DNA from: Acuticoccus sp. MNP-M23
Lineage (GTDB): Bacteria; Pseudomonadota; Alphaproteobacteria; Rhizobiales; Amorphaceae
Length of the DNA: 64,000 bases
Direction: 5' to 3'
Assembly (NCBI RefSeq): GCF_031195445.1
Contig: NZ_CP133480.1
Coordinates: 4,394,501 to 4,458,500, forward strand
The notes beneath the pieces were generated by a model. It was not told the origin of the DNA, did no database searches, and saw nothing but the letters and a program-made list of their open reading frames with translations. The position numbers and the translations under genes are program-made. Of the stretch, positions 27,916 to 36,880 are shown piece by piece. Numbering within the stretch: the first letter of the stretch is position 1; the number at the start of each line of letters is the position of its first letter.

Positions 27916-28764
27916 ATGAAGGGTTTTGGCGTCCACACCTCGCTGTGGTCCATCGACTGGACGCGCGATGCCGCCGAATATGCAATCGCCGAGGCGCAGA
28001 AGCACCCGATCGATTTCATCGAGATTGCGCTTCTGGACCCGCCGTCGGTCGATGCGCCGCACACCGCAGCGCTCCTCGACAAGGCGGAGATGACTGCCGT
28101 CTGCTCCCTTGGCCTGCCGGAGGAAGCCTGGCCCTCGCGCGACCCGGAGGCCGGCATCGCCTACCTGAAGATGGCGCTGGACAAGACCGCCGAATGTGGC
28201 GCCATCGCGTTCACCGGCGTCACCTTCGGCGGCATCGGCGAGCGCACGGGCCATCCGCCCACCGAGGCCGAGCAGGACGATGTCGCCCGTGCGCTGAAGG
28301 TCGCGGCGGACTACGCAAAGAGCAAGGGCCTCGCATTCGGCATCGAGGCGGTGAACCGCTACGAGAACCACATCCTCAACACCGGCTGGCAGACCCGCGA
28401 CATGATCGAGAAGGTCGGTTCGGACAATCTCTTCGCCCACCTCGACACCTATCACATGAACATCGAGGAGAAGGGCCTTGCCAACGGCATCCTCGATTGC
28501 CGCGAGCACCTTCGCTACATCCATCTCTCGGAGTCCGACCGCGGCGTGCCGGGGGCTGGCACCATCGGCTGGAACGAGGTTTTTGCCGCCCTCGCCGCCA
28601 TCGGCTACAAGGGCGGGATGGCCATGGAAAGCTTCATCAATCTGCCGCCGCGCATCGGGTCCGCGCTCTCGGTCTGGCGGCCGGTGGCAGACAGTGCAGA
28701 ACAGGTGATGGCCGAGGGCCTGCCGTTCCTGCGCAACATGGCGCATCAGTACCGGCTGATCTGA
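27916..28764 (+). CDS. Sugar phosphate isomerase/epimerase-family TIM barrel
   Basis: A 282-residue xylose-isomerase-like TIM barrel, closest in style to D-tagatose 3-epimerase or D-psicose epimerase. The metal and catalytic residues are visible: Glu in GIEAVNRYE near 147, Asp and His in HLDTYHMN near 180, His in YIHLSESDRG near 204, and Glu in MAMESF near 238. It has a GGAGG site and ends by overlapping the kinase ATG (TGATG). It likely interconverts keto-sugars or hydroxypyruvate-type intermediates in this pathway. Confidence 0.87.
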   Translation: MKGFGVHTSLWSIDWTRDAAEYAIAEAQKHPIDFIEIALLDPPSVDAPHTAALLDKAEMTAVCSLGLPEEAWPSRDPEAGIAYLKMALDKTAECGAIAFTGVTFGGIGERTGHPPTEAEQDDVARALKVAADYAKSKGLAFGIEAVNRYENHILNTGWQTRDMIEKVGSDNLFAHLDTYHMNIEEKGLANGILDCREHLRYIHLSESDRGVPGAGTIGWNEVFAALAAIGYKGGMAMESFINLPPRIGSALSVWRPVADSAEQVMAEGLPFLRNMAHQYRLI

Positions 28765-29399
28765 TGCGCACCCTTGGCGCCGATGCGTTCACCGCCGAAC
28801 TTGTGACGCTTGCCGGTCAGCTGACCGGCGGCGAGCGGCGCATCATCGCCATTGCCGGGCCGCCCGCCTCCGGCAAGTCCACGCTAGCCGAGGCGGTGGT
28901 GGACGCTGCCAACGAAGCCCATCCCGGACGCGCGGCCCTTCTGCCGCAGGACGGCTTCCATTATGACGACGAGCTGCTGCGCCAACGCGGTCACCTTGCC
29001 CGCAAGGGTGCGCCGCACACATTCGACGTTGGCGGCCTTGCCAGCGCTCTCCACCGGCTGCGCGCCGGAGAGGACACGGTCGTCGTCCCGCGCTTTGACC
29101 GTAGCATCGAGATCGCACGGGCGGGGGCCATCCTGATCGGCCGGGACGCGCGCCTGATCGTGTGCGAAGGCAACTACCTGCTGCTGGATGAAGCCCCCTG
29201 GCGCACCCTCGCCCGCGCCTTTGACATGACCGCAACCCTTGACGTGGACGAGGCGGAACTTGAACGGCGCCTCACAGCGCGCTGGGAGGGGCATGGCCTT
29301 GCGCCGGCGGACATTGCTGCCAAGGTGGACGAGAACGACCTTCCCAATGCCCGTCTCGTGACCGCGCGCAGCCGCAAGCCGGACATTCGGATCATCTGA
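28764..29399 (+). CDS. P-loop small-molecule kinase of the uridine kinase-like (FrcK) family
   Basis: A 211-residue P-loop kinase. Walker A is GPPASGKST near residues 32-40, and the family motif LPQDGFHYDD follows near 59, with CEGNYLLLDE near 134. It resembles the FrcK/PRK09270 group linked to fructose and sugar uptake in rhizobia, as well as uridine and pantothenate kinases. Coupling to the epimerase gene suggests it phosphorylates the epimerase product. It is the last gene of the operon. Confidence 0.82.
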   Translation: MRTLGADAFTAELVTLAGQLTGGERRIIAIAGPPASGKSTLAEAVVDAANEAHPGRAALLPQDGFHYDDELLRQRGHLARKGAPHTFDVGGLASALHRLRAGEDTVVVPRFDRSIEIARAGAILIGRDARLIVCEGNYLLLDEAPWRTLARAFDMTATLDVDEAELERRLTARWEGHGLAPADIAAKVDENDLPNARLVTARSRKPDIRII

Positions 29400-29513
29400 G
29401 CTGCAAACGACGGCGCAGCAGGGCGCTCTGCGTCCTTGCAAGGCGGCCGGCATGTGACCGGCTGGTCTCGACCGTTTCACCTGTTTTGCAGTATCGAGCC
29501 TGGAGAAAACTTC

Positions 29514-29810
29514 ATGCGGACAGCATTCGTCATCGCATCACTCCTCCTCATTGCGTTCATCTCCGCCGGGCATGCAGCAACCGAGGCAGACTGTATGGCC
29601 GCGGTCCATGCGGCGCACCATCAGGGCAGCAGAAGCATCGGCCTGAAGAACGACAGCCAGAAGTCGATGCGCTTTTCGCAGATGATCTACGCGGCGGTCC
29701 ACCAGGGCAAGATCGGCGAATACGAGAAGTGCCTTCAGATCGTCCGCAACGCGCGCGGGGGCTTCGGCTTTCCCGAGAAGCGCGACCGGCGGCAGGTTCA
29801 AGAAAAATAG
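29514..29810 (+). CDS. Small secreted two-cysteine protein, paralogue 1
   Basis: A 98-residue protein of unknown family. A signal peptide of about 21 residues ends in ISAGHA-A. The mature part opens ATEADC-x-AAV and later has FSQ, KCL, and RGGFGFP; the two cysteines could form a disulfide in the periplasm. The next gene encodes a clear paralogue with the same landmarks. The ATG at 29514 follows a GGAGA site; upstream in-frame sequence is not signal-like. The charged tail after RGGFGFP is missing from the paralogue. Confidence 0.75.
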   Translation: MRTAFVIASLLLIAFISAGHAATEADCMAAVHAAHHQGSRSIGLKNDSQKSMRFSQMIYAAVHQGKIGEYEKCLQIVRNARGGFGFPEKRDRRQVQEK

Positions 29811-29895
29811 TGCCAGAGCATTGAAGGCCGGGCGCAGAATTGGCGAAATCGGTGCTATGGATTCCCCGCAAACGTCCACACAGGAGCACCACGAA

Positions 29896-30162
29896 ATGTT
29901 CAAGATCCTCAGCGCAGCGGCCCTTGCCATGACTCTCTCGGTCTTTGCCGCCGAAGCTGCCACCGAAGCCGATTGCGAGGCCGCCGTGGCGTCCGCCCAG
30001 GAGGCCGCAGAAGACAACATCACCCTGTCTCAGAACGAGCAGAAGCAGATGGAATTCTCCCAGAGGATCGAACACGCCGCGCAGGAAGGCATCAAAGGCA
30101 ACCCGGACAAGTGCCTGGAGCTGGTGCATGACGTCCGCGGTGGCTTCGGCCTGCCGCAGTAA
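29896..30162 (+). CDS. Small secreted two-cysteine protein, paralogue 2
   Basis: An 88-residue protein with a signal peptide of about 21 residues (VFAAEA-A). It shares with its neighbour ATEADC-x-AAV after the cleavage site, then FSQ-x-I, a GI/GK turn, DKCLELV and a terminal RGGFGLPQ. It is more acidic and glutamine-rich in the middle. The ATG at 29896 follows AGGAG at 29882-29886, and 85 bases separate it from the first paralogue. I do not recognise a family and assign no function. Confidence 0.75.
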   Translation: MFKILSAAALAMTLSVFAAEAATEADCEAAVASAQEAAEDNITLSQNEQKQMEFSQRIEHAAQEGIKGNPDKCLELVHDVRGGFGLPQ

Positions 30163-30342
30163 AAGGCGCGCCCGACGGGCTCGGCCCAAGGGCATCCCTG
30201 CCATTCGGCAATTATCCCGCACCGCAAACTGATTGCGGTGCGGGACTTGCTCGCACTCGATGTGCGGGGCAGTGTTGCGCTGCACAAACCAAGAAACCAC
30301 GCCACAAGGCGGCAGGGCGGCTGCCGCGTCGAGGATCCGGCC

Positions 30343-33111
30343 ATGACCATCATGCCCGACATGACGAGCGTTGACGACACTCCGGACAAGGACACTCCCT
30401 TGCGCGAAGACATCCGGCTTCTGGGCCGGCTGCTTGGCGACGTGGTGCGGGACCAGGAGGGCGGCGAGATATTCTCCGCCATCGAAACGGTCCGCCAGAA
30501 CGCGATCCGCTTTCACCGCGACGAGGACCAGTCCGCCCGCGACGAGCTGGGGCAGATCCTCTCGTCCATGTCCCGTCACGGGATGATCTCGACCATCCGC
30601 GCGTTCAGCTATTTCTCGCACCTTGCCAACATTGCGGAGGATCAGCACCACATCCGCCGCAACCGCGCGCACAAGATCGAAGGGTCCGAGCCGCGCAACA
30701 GCACGCTCGACCGGGCGCTGGGCCGCATCCGCGCTGCCGGCCATTCCGACGCCGAGATCCGCGAGGCGCTGTCGCTCGGCCTGATGAGCCCCGTCCTCAC
30801 CGCCCACCCCACCGAGGTGCGCCGCAAGTCCACGCTGGACCGTGAGCGCGAGATTGCCGAGCTTCTGGCCGAGCGCGCCCGCGGCGGGCTCGCGCCCGAC
30901 GAGGAGCTCGACATCCGCACTGCGCTGGAGCGGGCGATCCTCACCCTTTGGCAAACCTCCATCATGCGCCGCAACCGGCTGAAGGTGCCGGACGAGGTGA
31001 CCAACGCGCTCGCCTATTACGACTACACCTTCCTCGAAGAACTGCCGAAGCTGTACGGCCAGCTCGAAGACATGCTGAAGCCCGAGAGCGGCAAGGACAG
31101 CCTTCCCTCCTTCTTCCGCATGGGTTCGTGGATCGGCGGCGACCGTGACGGGCACCCCTTCGTGACCGCCGACGTCCTGTCCGCAGCCCTCTCGGCCCAG
31201 AGCGACAAGATCCTCAGCCACTATCTGCGCGAGGTGATGGCGCTTGCAGCCGAGCTTTCGCTGGACGAGCGGCTGGTCTCCGTTTCTCCCGAAGTGGACG
31301 CGCTGGCAACCGCAGCGGACGACCGTTCGCCCCACCGCCAGGGCGAGCCCTACCGCCGCGCGCTGATCGGCATCGGCAACCGCCTCACCGCCACCCACCA
31401 CGGCCTCGGGCTCAACGGCGACGGGCCGCTGCGCACCCCCGCCAAGCCCTATGCGAGCTGCGACGATTTCCGCGCCGACCTCGAAGCCATTGCCGCCTCG
31501 CTGAAGGCCAACGGCTCCGAGGCGCTGGCGAGCGGCCGCCTGCGCCAGCTCCGCCGGGCTGCCGACGTGTTCGGCTTCCATCTCGCGACGCTCGACCTTC
31601 GCCAGAATTCCGACGTGCATGAGCGCGTTGTCGCCGAGCTGTTCGCCAAGGCCGGCGTCCACGCCGACTATGCCGGTCTTTGCGAAGACGAACGCGTGGA
31701 CGTGCTGTCTGCCGAGCTTCAGGTGCCGCGCCTTCTCGCCTCCCCGTTCGTCGACTATTCCGAAGAGACCAACTCGGAGCTTGCCATCGTGCGCCGCGCT
31801 GCGGAGGCGCGCCGCCTCTACGGCAACGCTGCCATCGAAAACGCGATCATCTCCAAGGCCGATGCGCCGTCGGACGTTCTGGAAGTTGCCGTCATCCTCA
31901 AGGAGGCGGGGCTGATGCGCCCGACGGACGGGACGCTCGAACTCAACATCGTGCCGCTGTTCGAGACCATCGGCGACCTGCGCGCCGGACCGCAGATCAT
32001 GGCAACGCTGTTCGAGCTGCCGGCGTACAAGCCGCTCCTGGAAAGCCGCGGGCGCCTGCAGGAGGTGATGCTCGGCTATTCGGACAGCAACAAGGACGGC
32101 GGGTTCCTCACCTCCCGCTGGGAGGTGTTCAAGGCCGAGTTCGCGCTGGTCGACGTTTTCGCCAAGCACAACGCCAAGCTGCGCCTCTTTCACGGGCGTG
32201 GCGGCTCGGTCGGCCGCGGTGGCGGACCGTCCTACGAGGCGATCGTCGCCCAGCCGGAAGGCGCCGTCGCCGGCGCCATCCGCATCACCGAACAGGGCGA
32301 GGTGATCACCGGCAAGTATTCCAACCCCGAGCTTGGCCGCCGCAACCTTGAAGCGATTGCCGCTGCCACGCTCGAAGCCACCATGGTGCCCGACACGCAC
32401 AACAAGGCCCCTGCCGAGTTCATGGCGGCGATGGACGACCTGTCGCAACGCGCCTTCGAGGCTTTTCGCGCGCTGGTCTACGAGACTGACGGGTTCGAGA
32501 CCTATTTCTGGTCCTCAACCGTCGTTTCCGAGATTGCCAACCTCAACATCGGTTCCCGCCCGGCAAGCCGCAAGAATTCCCGCGCCATCGAGGATCTGCG
32601 CGCCATTCCGTGGGTGTTCGGCTGGTCCCAGTGCCGGGTGATGCTGCCCGGCTGGTACGGCTTCGGCGCCGCGGTCGAGGGGTTTCTGGACGCCCGCGGC
32701 GAGGAGGGCCTCGCCCTCCTCCACCAGATGGCGCGCGACTGGCCGTTCTTCGGCACCCTCCTGTCCAGCCTCGACATGGTGCTGTCGAAGACCGACCTTG
32801 CGATCGCGTCGCGCTACGCCGAGCTGGTGGAAGACGAGGCGCTGCGCAATGCCGTCTTCCCCCGCCTTCGCGAAGAACATGCGCGCACCATCGAGGTCCT
32901 GTTCAAGATCACCGGGCAGACCGCGCTTCTGGAAAGCAACCCGTGGCTTGCGCGTTCCGAGCGCAACCGCTTTCCCTATCTCGATCCGCTCAACCACCTG
33001 CAGGTGGAGCTTCTGAAGCGCCACCGCGCCGGCGATACCGATGACAGGGTGATCCACGGCATCAACCTCACCATCAACGGCGTTGCCGCGGGTCTGCGCA
33101 ACAGCGGCTAG
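30343..33111 (+). CDS. ppc: Phosphoenolpyruvate carboxylase
   Basis: Carboxylates phosphoenolpyruvate to oxaloacetate, refilling the TCA cycle. The 922-residue length is normal. The first catalytic motif LTAHPTEVRRKS carries His at about 155. Also visible are GYSDSNKDGG, FHGRGGSVGRGGGP and the C-terminal LRNSG (LRNTG in most members). Several consensus positions differ from the enteric enzyme, as in other alphaproteobacterial forms. I chose the ATG at 30343 with GAGGA upstream; the longer reading from 30238 adds 35 residues with no family likeness. Confidence 0.95.
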   Translation: MTIMPDMTSVDDTPDKDTPLREDIRLLGRLLGDVVRDQEGGEIFSAIETVRQNAIRFHRDEDQSARDELGQILSSMSRHGMISTIRAFSYFSHLANIAEDQHHIRRNRAHKIEGSEPRNSTLDRALGRIRAAGHSDAEIREALSLGLMSPVLTAHPTEVRRKSTLDREREIAELLAERARGGLAPDEELDIRTALERAILTLWQTSIMRRNRLKVPDEVTNALAYYDYTFLEELPKLYGQLEDMLKPESGKDSLPSFFRMGSWIGGDRDGHPFVTADVLSAALSAQSDKILSHYLREVMALAAELSLDERLVSVSPEVDALATAADDRSPHRQGEPYRRALIGIGNRLTATHHGLGLNGDGPLRTPAKPYASCDDFRADLEAIAASLKANGSEALASGRLRQLRRAADVFGFHLATLDLRQNSDVHERVVAELFAKAGVHADYAGLCEDERVDVLSAELQVPRLLASPFVDYSEETNSELAIVRRAAEARRLYGNAAIENAIISKADAPSDVLEVAVILKEAGLMRPTDGTLELNIVPLFETIGDLRAGPQIMATLFELPAYKPLLESRGRLQEVMLGYSDSNKDGGFLTSRWEVFKAEFALVDVFAKHNAKLRLFHGRGGSVGRGGGPSYEAIVAQPEGAVAGAIRITEQGEVITGKYSNPELGRRNLEAIAAATLEATMVPDTHNKAPAEFMAAMDDLSQRAFEAFRALVYETDGFETYFWSSTVVSEIANLNIGSRPASRKNSRAIEDLRAIPWVFGWSQCRVMLPGWYGFGAAVEGFLDARGEEGLALLHQMARDWPFFGTLLSSLDMVLSKTDLAIASRYAELVEDEALRNAVFPRLREEHARTIEVLFKITGQTALLESNPWLARSERNRFPYLDPLNHLQVELLKRHRAGDTDDRVIHGINLTINGVAAGLRNSG

Positions 33112-33118
33112 GCTCCGG

Positions 33119-33141
33119 CCCCCGGTGCCAATGGCCGGGGG
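33119..33141 (+). terminator. Terminator-like hairpin after ppc
   Basis: CCCCCGG and CCGGGGG form a 7-bp stem with a nine-base loop, eight bases after the ppc stop. No T-run follows, so it would be a weak intrinsic terminator at most. Confidence 0.4.
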
Positions 33142-33156
33142 CAGCCGTCCGGTGTA

Positions 33157-33185
33157 GGTTCCCTGCAAAACAAATGCAGGGGACC
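33157..33185 (+). promoter_or_regulatory. Strong hairpin sequestering the ribosome binding site of the DUF1349 gene
   Basis: GGTTCCCTGCA (33157-33167) pairs with TGCAGGGGACC (33175-33185) over 11 pairs with one G-T wobble, around the loop AAACAAA. The 3' arm contains the entire AGGGGA ribosome binding site (33178-33183), six bases before the ATG. Translation should be blocked unless the stem opens, which suggests thermosensor, antisense or factor control; this is inferred from structure. Confidence 0.6.
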
Positions 33186-33189
33186 GGAA

Positions 33190-33756
33190 ATGTTCGACAA
33201 AGGCACCTGGCTCAATCCGCCGCCGGACTGGAGCATCGACACCAACGGCGTCCTCAACGCCCGCAGCGCCGGCAAGACGGACTTCTGGCGCCGCACTCAT
33301 TATGGCTTCGAGCGGGACAACGGCCACGCCCTCCTCCTACCGGCAGACGCCGAATTCAGCGCCGCGCTGACCTTCTCGGGCGACTACCACACCCTTTACG
33401 ATCAGGCCGGGCTGATGATCCGTGCCTCGGCCGAGCGCTGGATCAAGTTCGGCATCGAGCTGACCGACGGGGCAACCCACCTCAGCGTCGTCGTGACCGA
33501 CGGCTCGTCGGACTGGTCGGCCCGGATCATTGCGCTGGACGGCCCTCTCACCATCCGCGCCACCCGCATCGGCGATGCCGTCTTCATGCAGCTTGGCGGT
33601 GCGGACGGCGCTTGGTCCATGGTGCGCCTTGCCCCGTTCGCCGCGGATGCGGACGCTGCGGTGGGCCCGTATTTCTGCTCGCCCGAGCGGGCCGGCTTCA
33701 AGGCGAGCTTCCACAGCTTTGCGCTGACCGAACCGCTGGTGCGCGGCGTTCACTGA
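33190..33756 (+). CDS. DUF1349 family protein (concanavalin A-like fold)
   Basis: A 188-residue protein with no signal peptide. The pattern WLNPPPDWSID near the start, KTDFWRRTHYGF, FSGDYHTLYDQAGLMIRA and WIKFGIELTDG is typical of DUF1349, a beta-sandwich family of unknown activity. Its ribosome binding site is buried in a hairpin. It follows ppc by 78 bases and has no obvious functional tie to it. Confidence 0.85.
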   Translation: MFDKGTWLNPPPDWSIDTNGVLNARSAGKTDFWRRTHYGFERDNGHALLLPADAEFSAALTFSGDYHTLYDQAGLMIRASAERWIKFGIELTDGATHLSVVVTDGSSDWSARIIALDGPLTIRATRIGDAVFMQLGGADGAWSMVRLAPFAADADAAVGPYFCSPERAGFKASFHSFALTEPLVRGVH

Positions 33757-33794
33757 GGTTGTTGGGGCTGCCCTGTGGCGTGCTGCGGCATACC

Positions 33795-33831
33795 ATAGGG
33801 GACGCCTATTGATGCCTGCTTAAAATTTATT
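33795..33831 (+). promoter_or_regulatory. OxyR-like binding site upstream of catalase
   Basis: ATAG-N7-CTAT is exact at 33795-33809. After another seven bases a degenerate second half, TGCT-N7-TATT, follows at 33817-33831. This spacing is that of the OxyR tetramer site, though the second half matches poorly. It ends at the -35 box of the predicted catalase promoter, a classic activator position. No oxyR gene is in the window. Confidence 0.4.
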
Positions 33832-33858
33832 GGACTTCCTATCAGTCTGCAGGATATT
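33830..33858 (+). promoter_or_regulatory. Predicted catalase promoter
   Basis: TTGGAC at 33830-33835 and GATATT at 33853-33858 are separated by 17 bases. Transcription would start near 33865, giving a short leader before the AGAGGA site and ATG at 33895. Confidence 0.45.
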
Positions 33859-33894
33859 CAGGAGCAACAAATCATGAATTAGAGGACTTCGAAT

Positions 33895-35451
33895 ATGGCG
33901 GAGCGTCCCAAACTGACGACCACGGCTGGCGCGCCGTGGCCCAACAACCAGGATTCGGTTTCTGCCGGTGAGCGCGGCCCGCTGCTCCTGCAGGACTACC
34001 AGCTGATCGAGAAGCTCGCCCACCAGAACCGCGAGCGCATTCCGGAGCGTGCCGTTCACGCCAAGGGCTGGGGTGCCCACGGCAAGCTCGTCATCACTGG
34101 CGATATTTCCCGCTACACCAACGCCAAGTGCCTGCAGCCCGGCGCCGAAGTGCCGATGCTGGCGCGCTTTTCCACCGTGGCCGGCGAAGCCGGTGCTGCG
34201 GACCACGAGCGCGACGTGCGCGGCTTCGCGCTGAAATTCTACACCGAAGACGGCAACTGGGACATGGTTGGCAACAACACCCCGGTCTTCTTCGTGCGCG
34301 ACCCGATGAAGTTCCCGGACTTCATCCACACCCAGAAGCGCCACCCCAAGACCAACATGCGCTCCCCCACCGCCATGTGGGATTTCTGGTCGCTCTCCCC
34401 CGAAGCGCTGCACCAGGTCACGATCCTGATGTCGGACCGCGGTCTGCCGCAAAGCCCGGTCAACATGAACGGCTATGGCAGCCACACCTTCTCGCTGTGG
34501 AACAACGAGGGCGAGCGGTTCTGGGTGAAGTTCCACTTCAAGACCGAGCAGGGTCACAAGTGGTATTCCAACGCGCAGTCCGAAGAGATCATCGGCAAGA
34601 CTCGCGAGGGCTACCAGGAGCGCCTCTTCAACGCCATTGAACAGGGCGACTACCCGCGCTGGAAATTCCAGATCCAGATCATGCCGGAGACGGACGCCGA
34701 GAAGACCGAGTACAACCCGTTCGACCTCACCAAGGTGTGGCCGCATGCGGACTACCCGCCCATCGACGTCGGCTACTTCGAGCTGAACCGGAACCCCGAA
34801 AACTACTTCGCCGAGATCGAGAATGCGGCATTCTCGCCGTCCAACGTCGTTCCCGGCATTTCGTGGTCGCCGGACAAGATGCTGCAGGCACGCATCTTCT
34901 CCTATGCCGACGCGCACCGTCACCGTCTCGGCACGCACTACGAGACGCTGCCGATCAACCGTCCGGTCACCCCGGTGCACCACTACCACCGCGACGGGCA
35001 GATGAACGTCTATGGCGGCGTCGCGACCGGCAACGAGAATGCCTATTACGAGCCCAACTCGTTCAATGGCGCTGCGGAAGTCCCGGCAGCACAGGAGCCG
35101 CCGCTGCGGATCTCCGGCGATGCCTTCCGCTACGATCACAGGAAATACGACGACTACGTTCAGGTCCGCGACCTCTACCTGAAGGTCATGGACGACGGCG
35201 AGCGTGACCGCCTGCACCAGAACATGGGCGGCGCGATGGTTGGCGTCCCGACCGAGATCGTCGAGCGCTGGTTCGGCCACCTGAAGCAGGTCGACCCCGG
35301 ATACGAAGCCGGTGTGCGCAAGGCCTGGGAAACGGCATCTGCCGATGCCGGCTACGACCCCAACGGCATCCCGGTGACCGGCAACACGCCGCAGTCCACC
35401 GAGGGCGACGGCGGCACGGGCCTCCCGCCCATCGCCCACGCCGCGGAATAA
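33895..35451 (+). CDS. kat: Monofunctional haem catalase
   Basis: Decomposes hydrogen peroxide. The 518-residue length fits small-subunit (clade 3-like) catalases. The catalytic His is H55 in [13 protein letters not shown], the distal Asn lies in VGNNTPVFF at about 125-133, and the haem-ligand Tyr is in [13 protein letters not shown] in the second half. No signal peptide, so cytoplasmic. It is monocistronic: an OxyR-like site and promoter precede it and a bidirectional terminator follows. Confidence 0.96.
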   Translation: MAERPKLTTTAGAPWPNNQDSVSAGERGPLLLQDYQLIEKLAHQNRERIPERAVHAKGWGAHGKLVITGDISRYTNAKCLQPGAEVPMLARFSTVAGEAGAADHERDVRGFALKFYTEDGNWDMVGNNTPVFFVRDPMKFPDFIHTQKRHPKTNMRSPTAMWDFWSLSPEALHQVTILMSDRGLPQSPVNMNGYGSHTFSLWNNEGERFWVKFHFKTEQGHKWYSNAQSEEIIGKTREGYQERLFNAIEQGDYPRWKFQIQIMPETDAEKTEYNPFDLTKVWPHADYPPIDVGYFELNRNPENYFAEIENAAFSPSNVVPGISWSPDKMLQARIFSYADAHRHRLGTHYETLPINRPVTPVHHYHRDGQMNVYGGVATGNENAYYEPNSFNGAAEVPAAQEPPLRISGDAFRYDHRKYDDYVQVRDLYLKVMDDGERDRLHQNMGGAMVGVPTEIVERWFGHLKQVDPGYEAGVRKAWETASADAGYDPNGIPVTGNTPQSTEGDGGTGLPPIAHAAE

Positions 35452-35491
35452 TCATCGAGCAGCGCTGGGTTCAGCGATGCTCGCCACAAGG

Positions 35492-35524
35492 AAAAGCCGC
35501 AGGCGCCCGCCTGCGGCTTTTTTC
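35492..35524. terminator. Bidirectional rho-independent terminator
   Basis: AAAAGCCGCAGGCG and CGCCTGCGGCTTTTTT form an 11-bp GC-rich stem flanked by an A-run and a T-run. It serves catalase on the plus strand and the TRAP operon, whose last gene ends at 35560, on the minus strand. Confidence 0.88.
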
Positions 35525-35559
35525 GTTTGCGGCGCGGCAGGCTGACCCGCTCCCCTTGC

Positions 35560-36876
35560 CTATCCGGATCCCGGCCGGCTCACCATCTGGTCCGGCAGCC
35601 AGGTGGCAAGGTCCGGCACGAAGATCAGGACGAACACCATCACCACCATGATGAGGAACATCGGGATCGCCGCGCGGGCGATGAAGGTCATCTCGTGGCC
35701 CGTCATCCCCTGAAGGACGAAGAGGTTGAACCCGATGGGCGGAGTGATCTGCGCCATCTCCACCACCACCACGATGAAGATGCCGAACCAGATGATGTCG
35801 ATCCCCGCCTGGCGGATCATCGGCTCCACAACAGCCATGGTCAGCACCACCGAGGAGATGCCGTCGAGGAAGCAGCCGAGGATGATGTAGAAGACCAGCA
35901 GCACCATCAGGAGCTCGAAGCGGGAAAGCTCCAGCTCGGCAATGAGGTTGGCAAGCCCGCGCGGCAGGCCGGTAAAGCCCATGGCCAGCGAAAGGAAGGC
36001 AGCGCCTGCCAGAATGAGCGCAATCATCGCCGAAGTGCGGGTCGCCCCCATCAGCGAGGCGGTGAAGGTCTTCCACGTGAGCGAGCCCTGCGTCGCCGCC
36101 AGCACCAGCGCACCGATGACACCGAAGGCCGCAGCCTCGGTGGCCGTCGCATAGCCGAGATACATGGACCCGATCACGACGGAGATCAGCAGGATCACCG
36201 GAATGAGAAAACGTGAGTTGGCGACCCGCTCGCCGAAACTCATGGACGGCTCGGGGTCCGGGTTGAACGATTTGGAGAGCTTTGCGGAGATGCCGACATA
36301 GGCCATGAACATCCCGGCCAGGACCAGCCCCGGCAGAACACCGGCCATGAACAGTTTGGTGATCGATTCGTTGATGGTGACGCCATAGACGATGAGCGTC
36401 AGCGACGGCGGGATCATCAGGCCGAGCGTTGCTGCACCCGCCAGCGTGCCGATGATCATCCGCTCAGGGTAGTTGCGGCGGCGAAGCTCCGGGATCGACA
36501 TCTTGCCCACCGTGGTGAGCGTTGCGGCGGATGAGCCGGAAACCGCGGCAAAGATGGTGCAGCCGACAATGTTGGTGTGAATGAGACCGCCCGGCAGCGA
36601 ACGCAGCCATGGCGACAGCCCGCGGAACATGTCTTCCGATAATCGCGTGCGGTACAGCACCTCCCCCATCCAGATGAACAGCGGCAGCGCCGTCAGCGTC
36701 CACGACGAGGAGGCGTGCCACACCGTGGTGAGCATCGCATCGCCGGTGGGGCGAGTGGTGAAGAGCTCCATGCCGACGAACGCGACGCCCAGCAGCGCAA
36801 GGCCGACCCAGACGCCGGTGCCCAGAAGCGTGAACAGGACGAACAGGAAAAGGAGAATGATCGAGACGTTTTCCAA
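35560..36876 (-). CDS. TRAP transporter large permease (DctM family), third system
   Basis: A 438-residue channel subunit with DctM motifs LPLFIWMGEVLYR, LAGAATLGLMIPPSLTLIVYG and ITPPIGFNLFVLQG. It is the last gene of a six-gene minus-strand operon and starts four bases after the small permease stop. The operon's enzymes suggest an amino acid or hydroxy-acid substrate. Confidence 0.92.
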   Translation of the reverse strand: MENVSIILLFLFVLFTLLGTGVWVGLALLGVAFVGMELFTTRPTGDAMLTTVWHASSSWTLTALPLFIWMGEVLYRTRLSEDMFRGLSPWLRSLPGGLIHTNIVGCTIFAAVSGSSAATLTTVGKMSIPELRRRNYPERMIIGTLAGAATLGLMIPPSLTLIVYGVTINESITKLFMAGVLPGLVLAGMFMAYVGISAKLSKSFNPDPEPSMSFGERVANSRFLIPVILLISVVIGSMYLGYATATEAAAFGVIGALVLAATQGSLTWKTFTASLMGATRTSAMIALILAGAAFLSLAMGFTGLPRGLANLIAELELSRFELLMVLLVFYIILGCFLDGISSVVLTMAVVEPMIRQAGIDIIWFGIFIVVVVEMAQITPPIGFNLFVLQGMTGHEMTFIARAAIPMFLIMVVMVFVLIFVPDLATWLPDQMVSRPGSG

Positions 36877-36880
36877 GACC

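Noticed and set aside
29557-32448. A very long open frame on the minus strand opposite ppc
   Set aside because: It is the mirror of the ppc codon pattern in GC-rich DNA. The ppc reading has all catalytic motifs, and the minus-strand translation shows no coherent domain.
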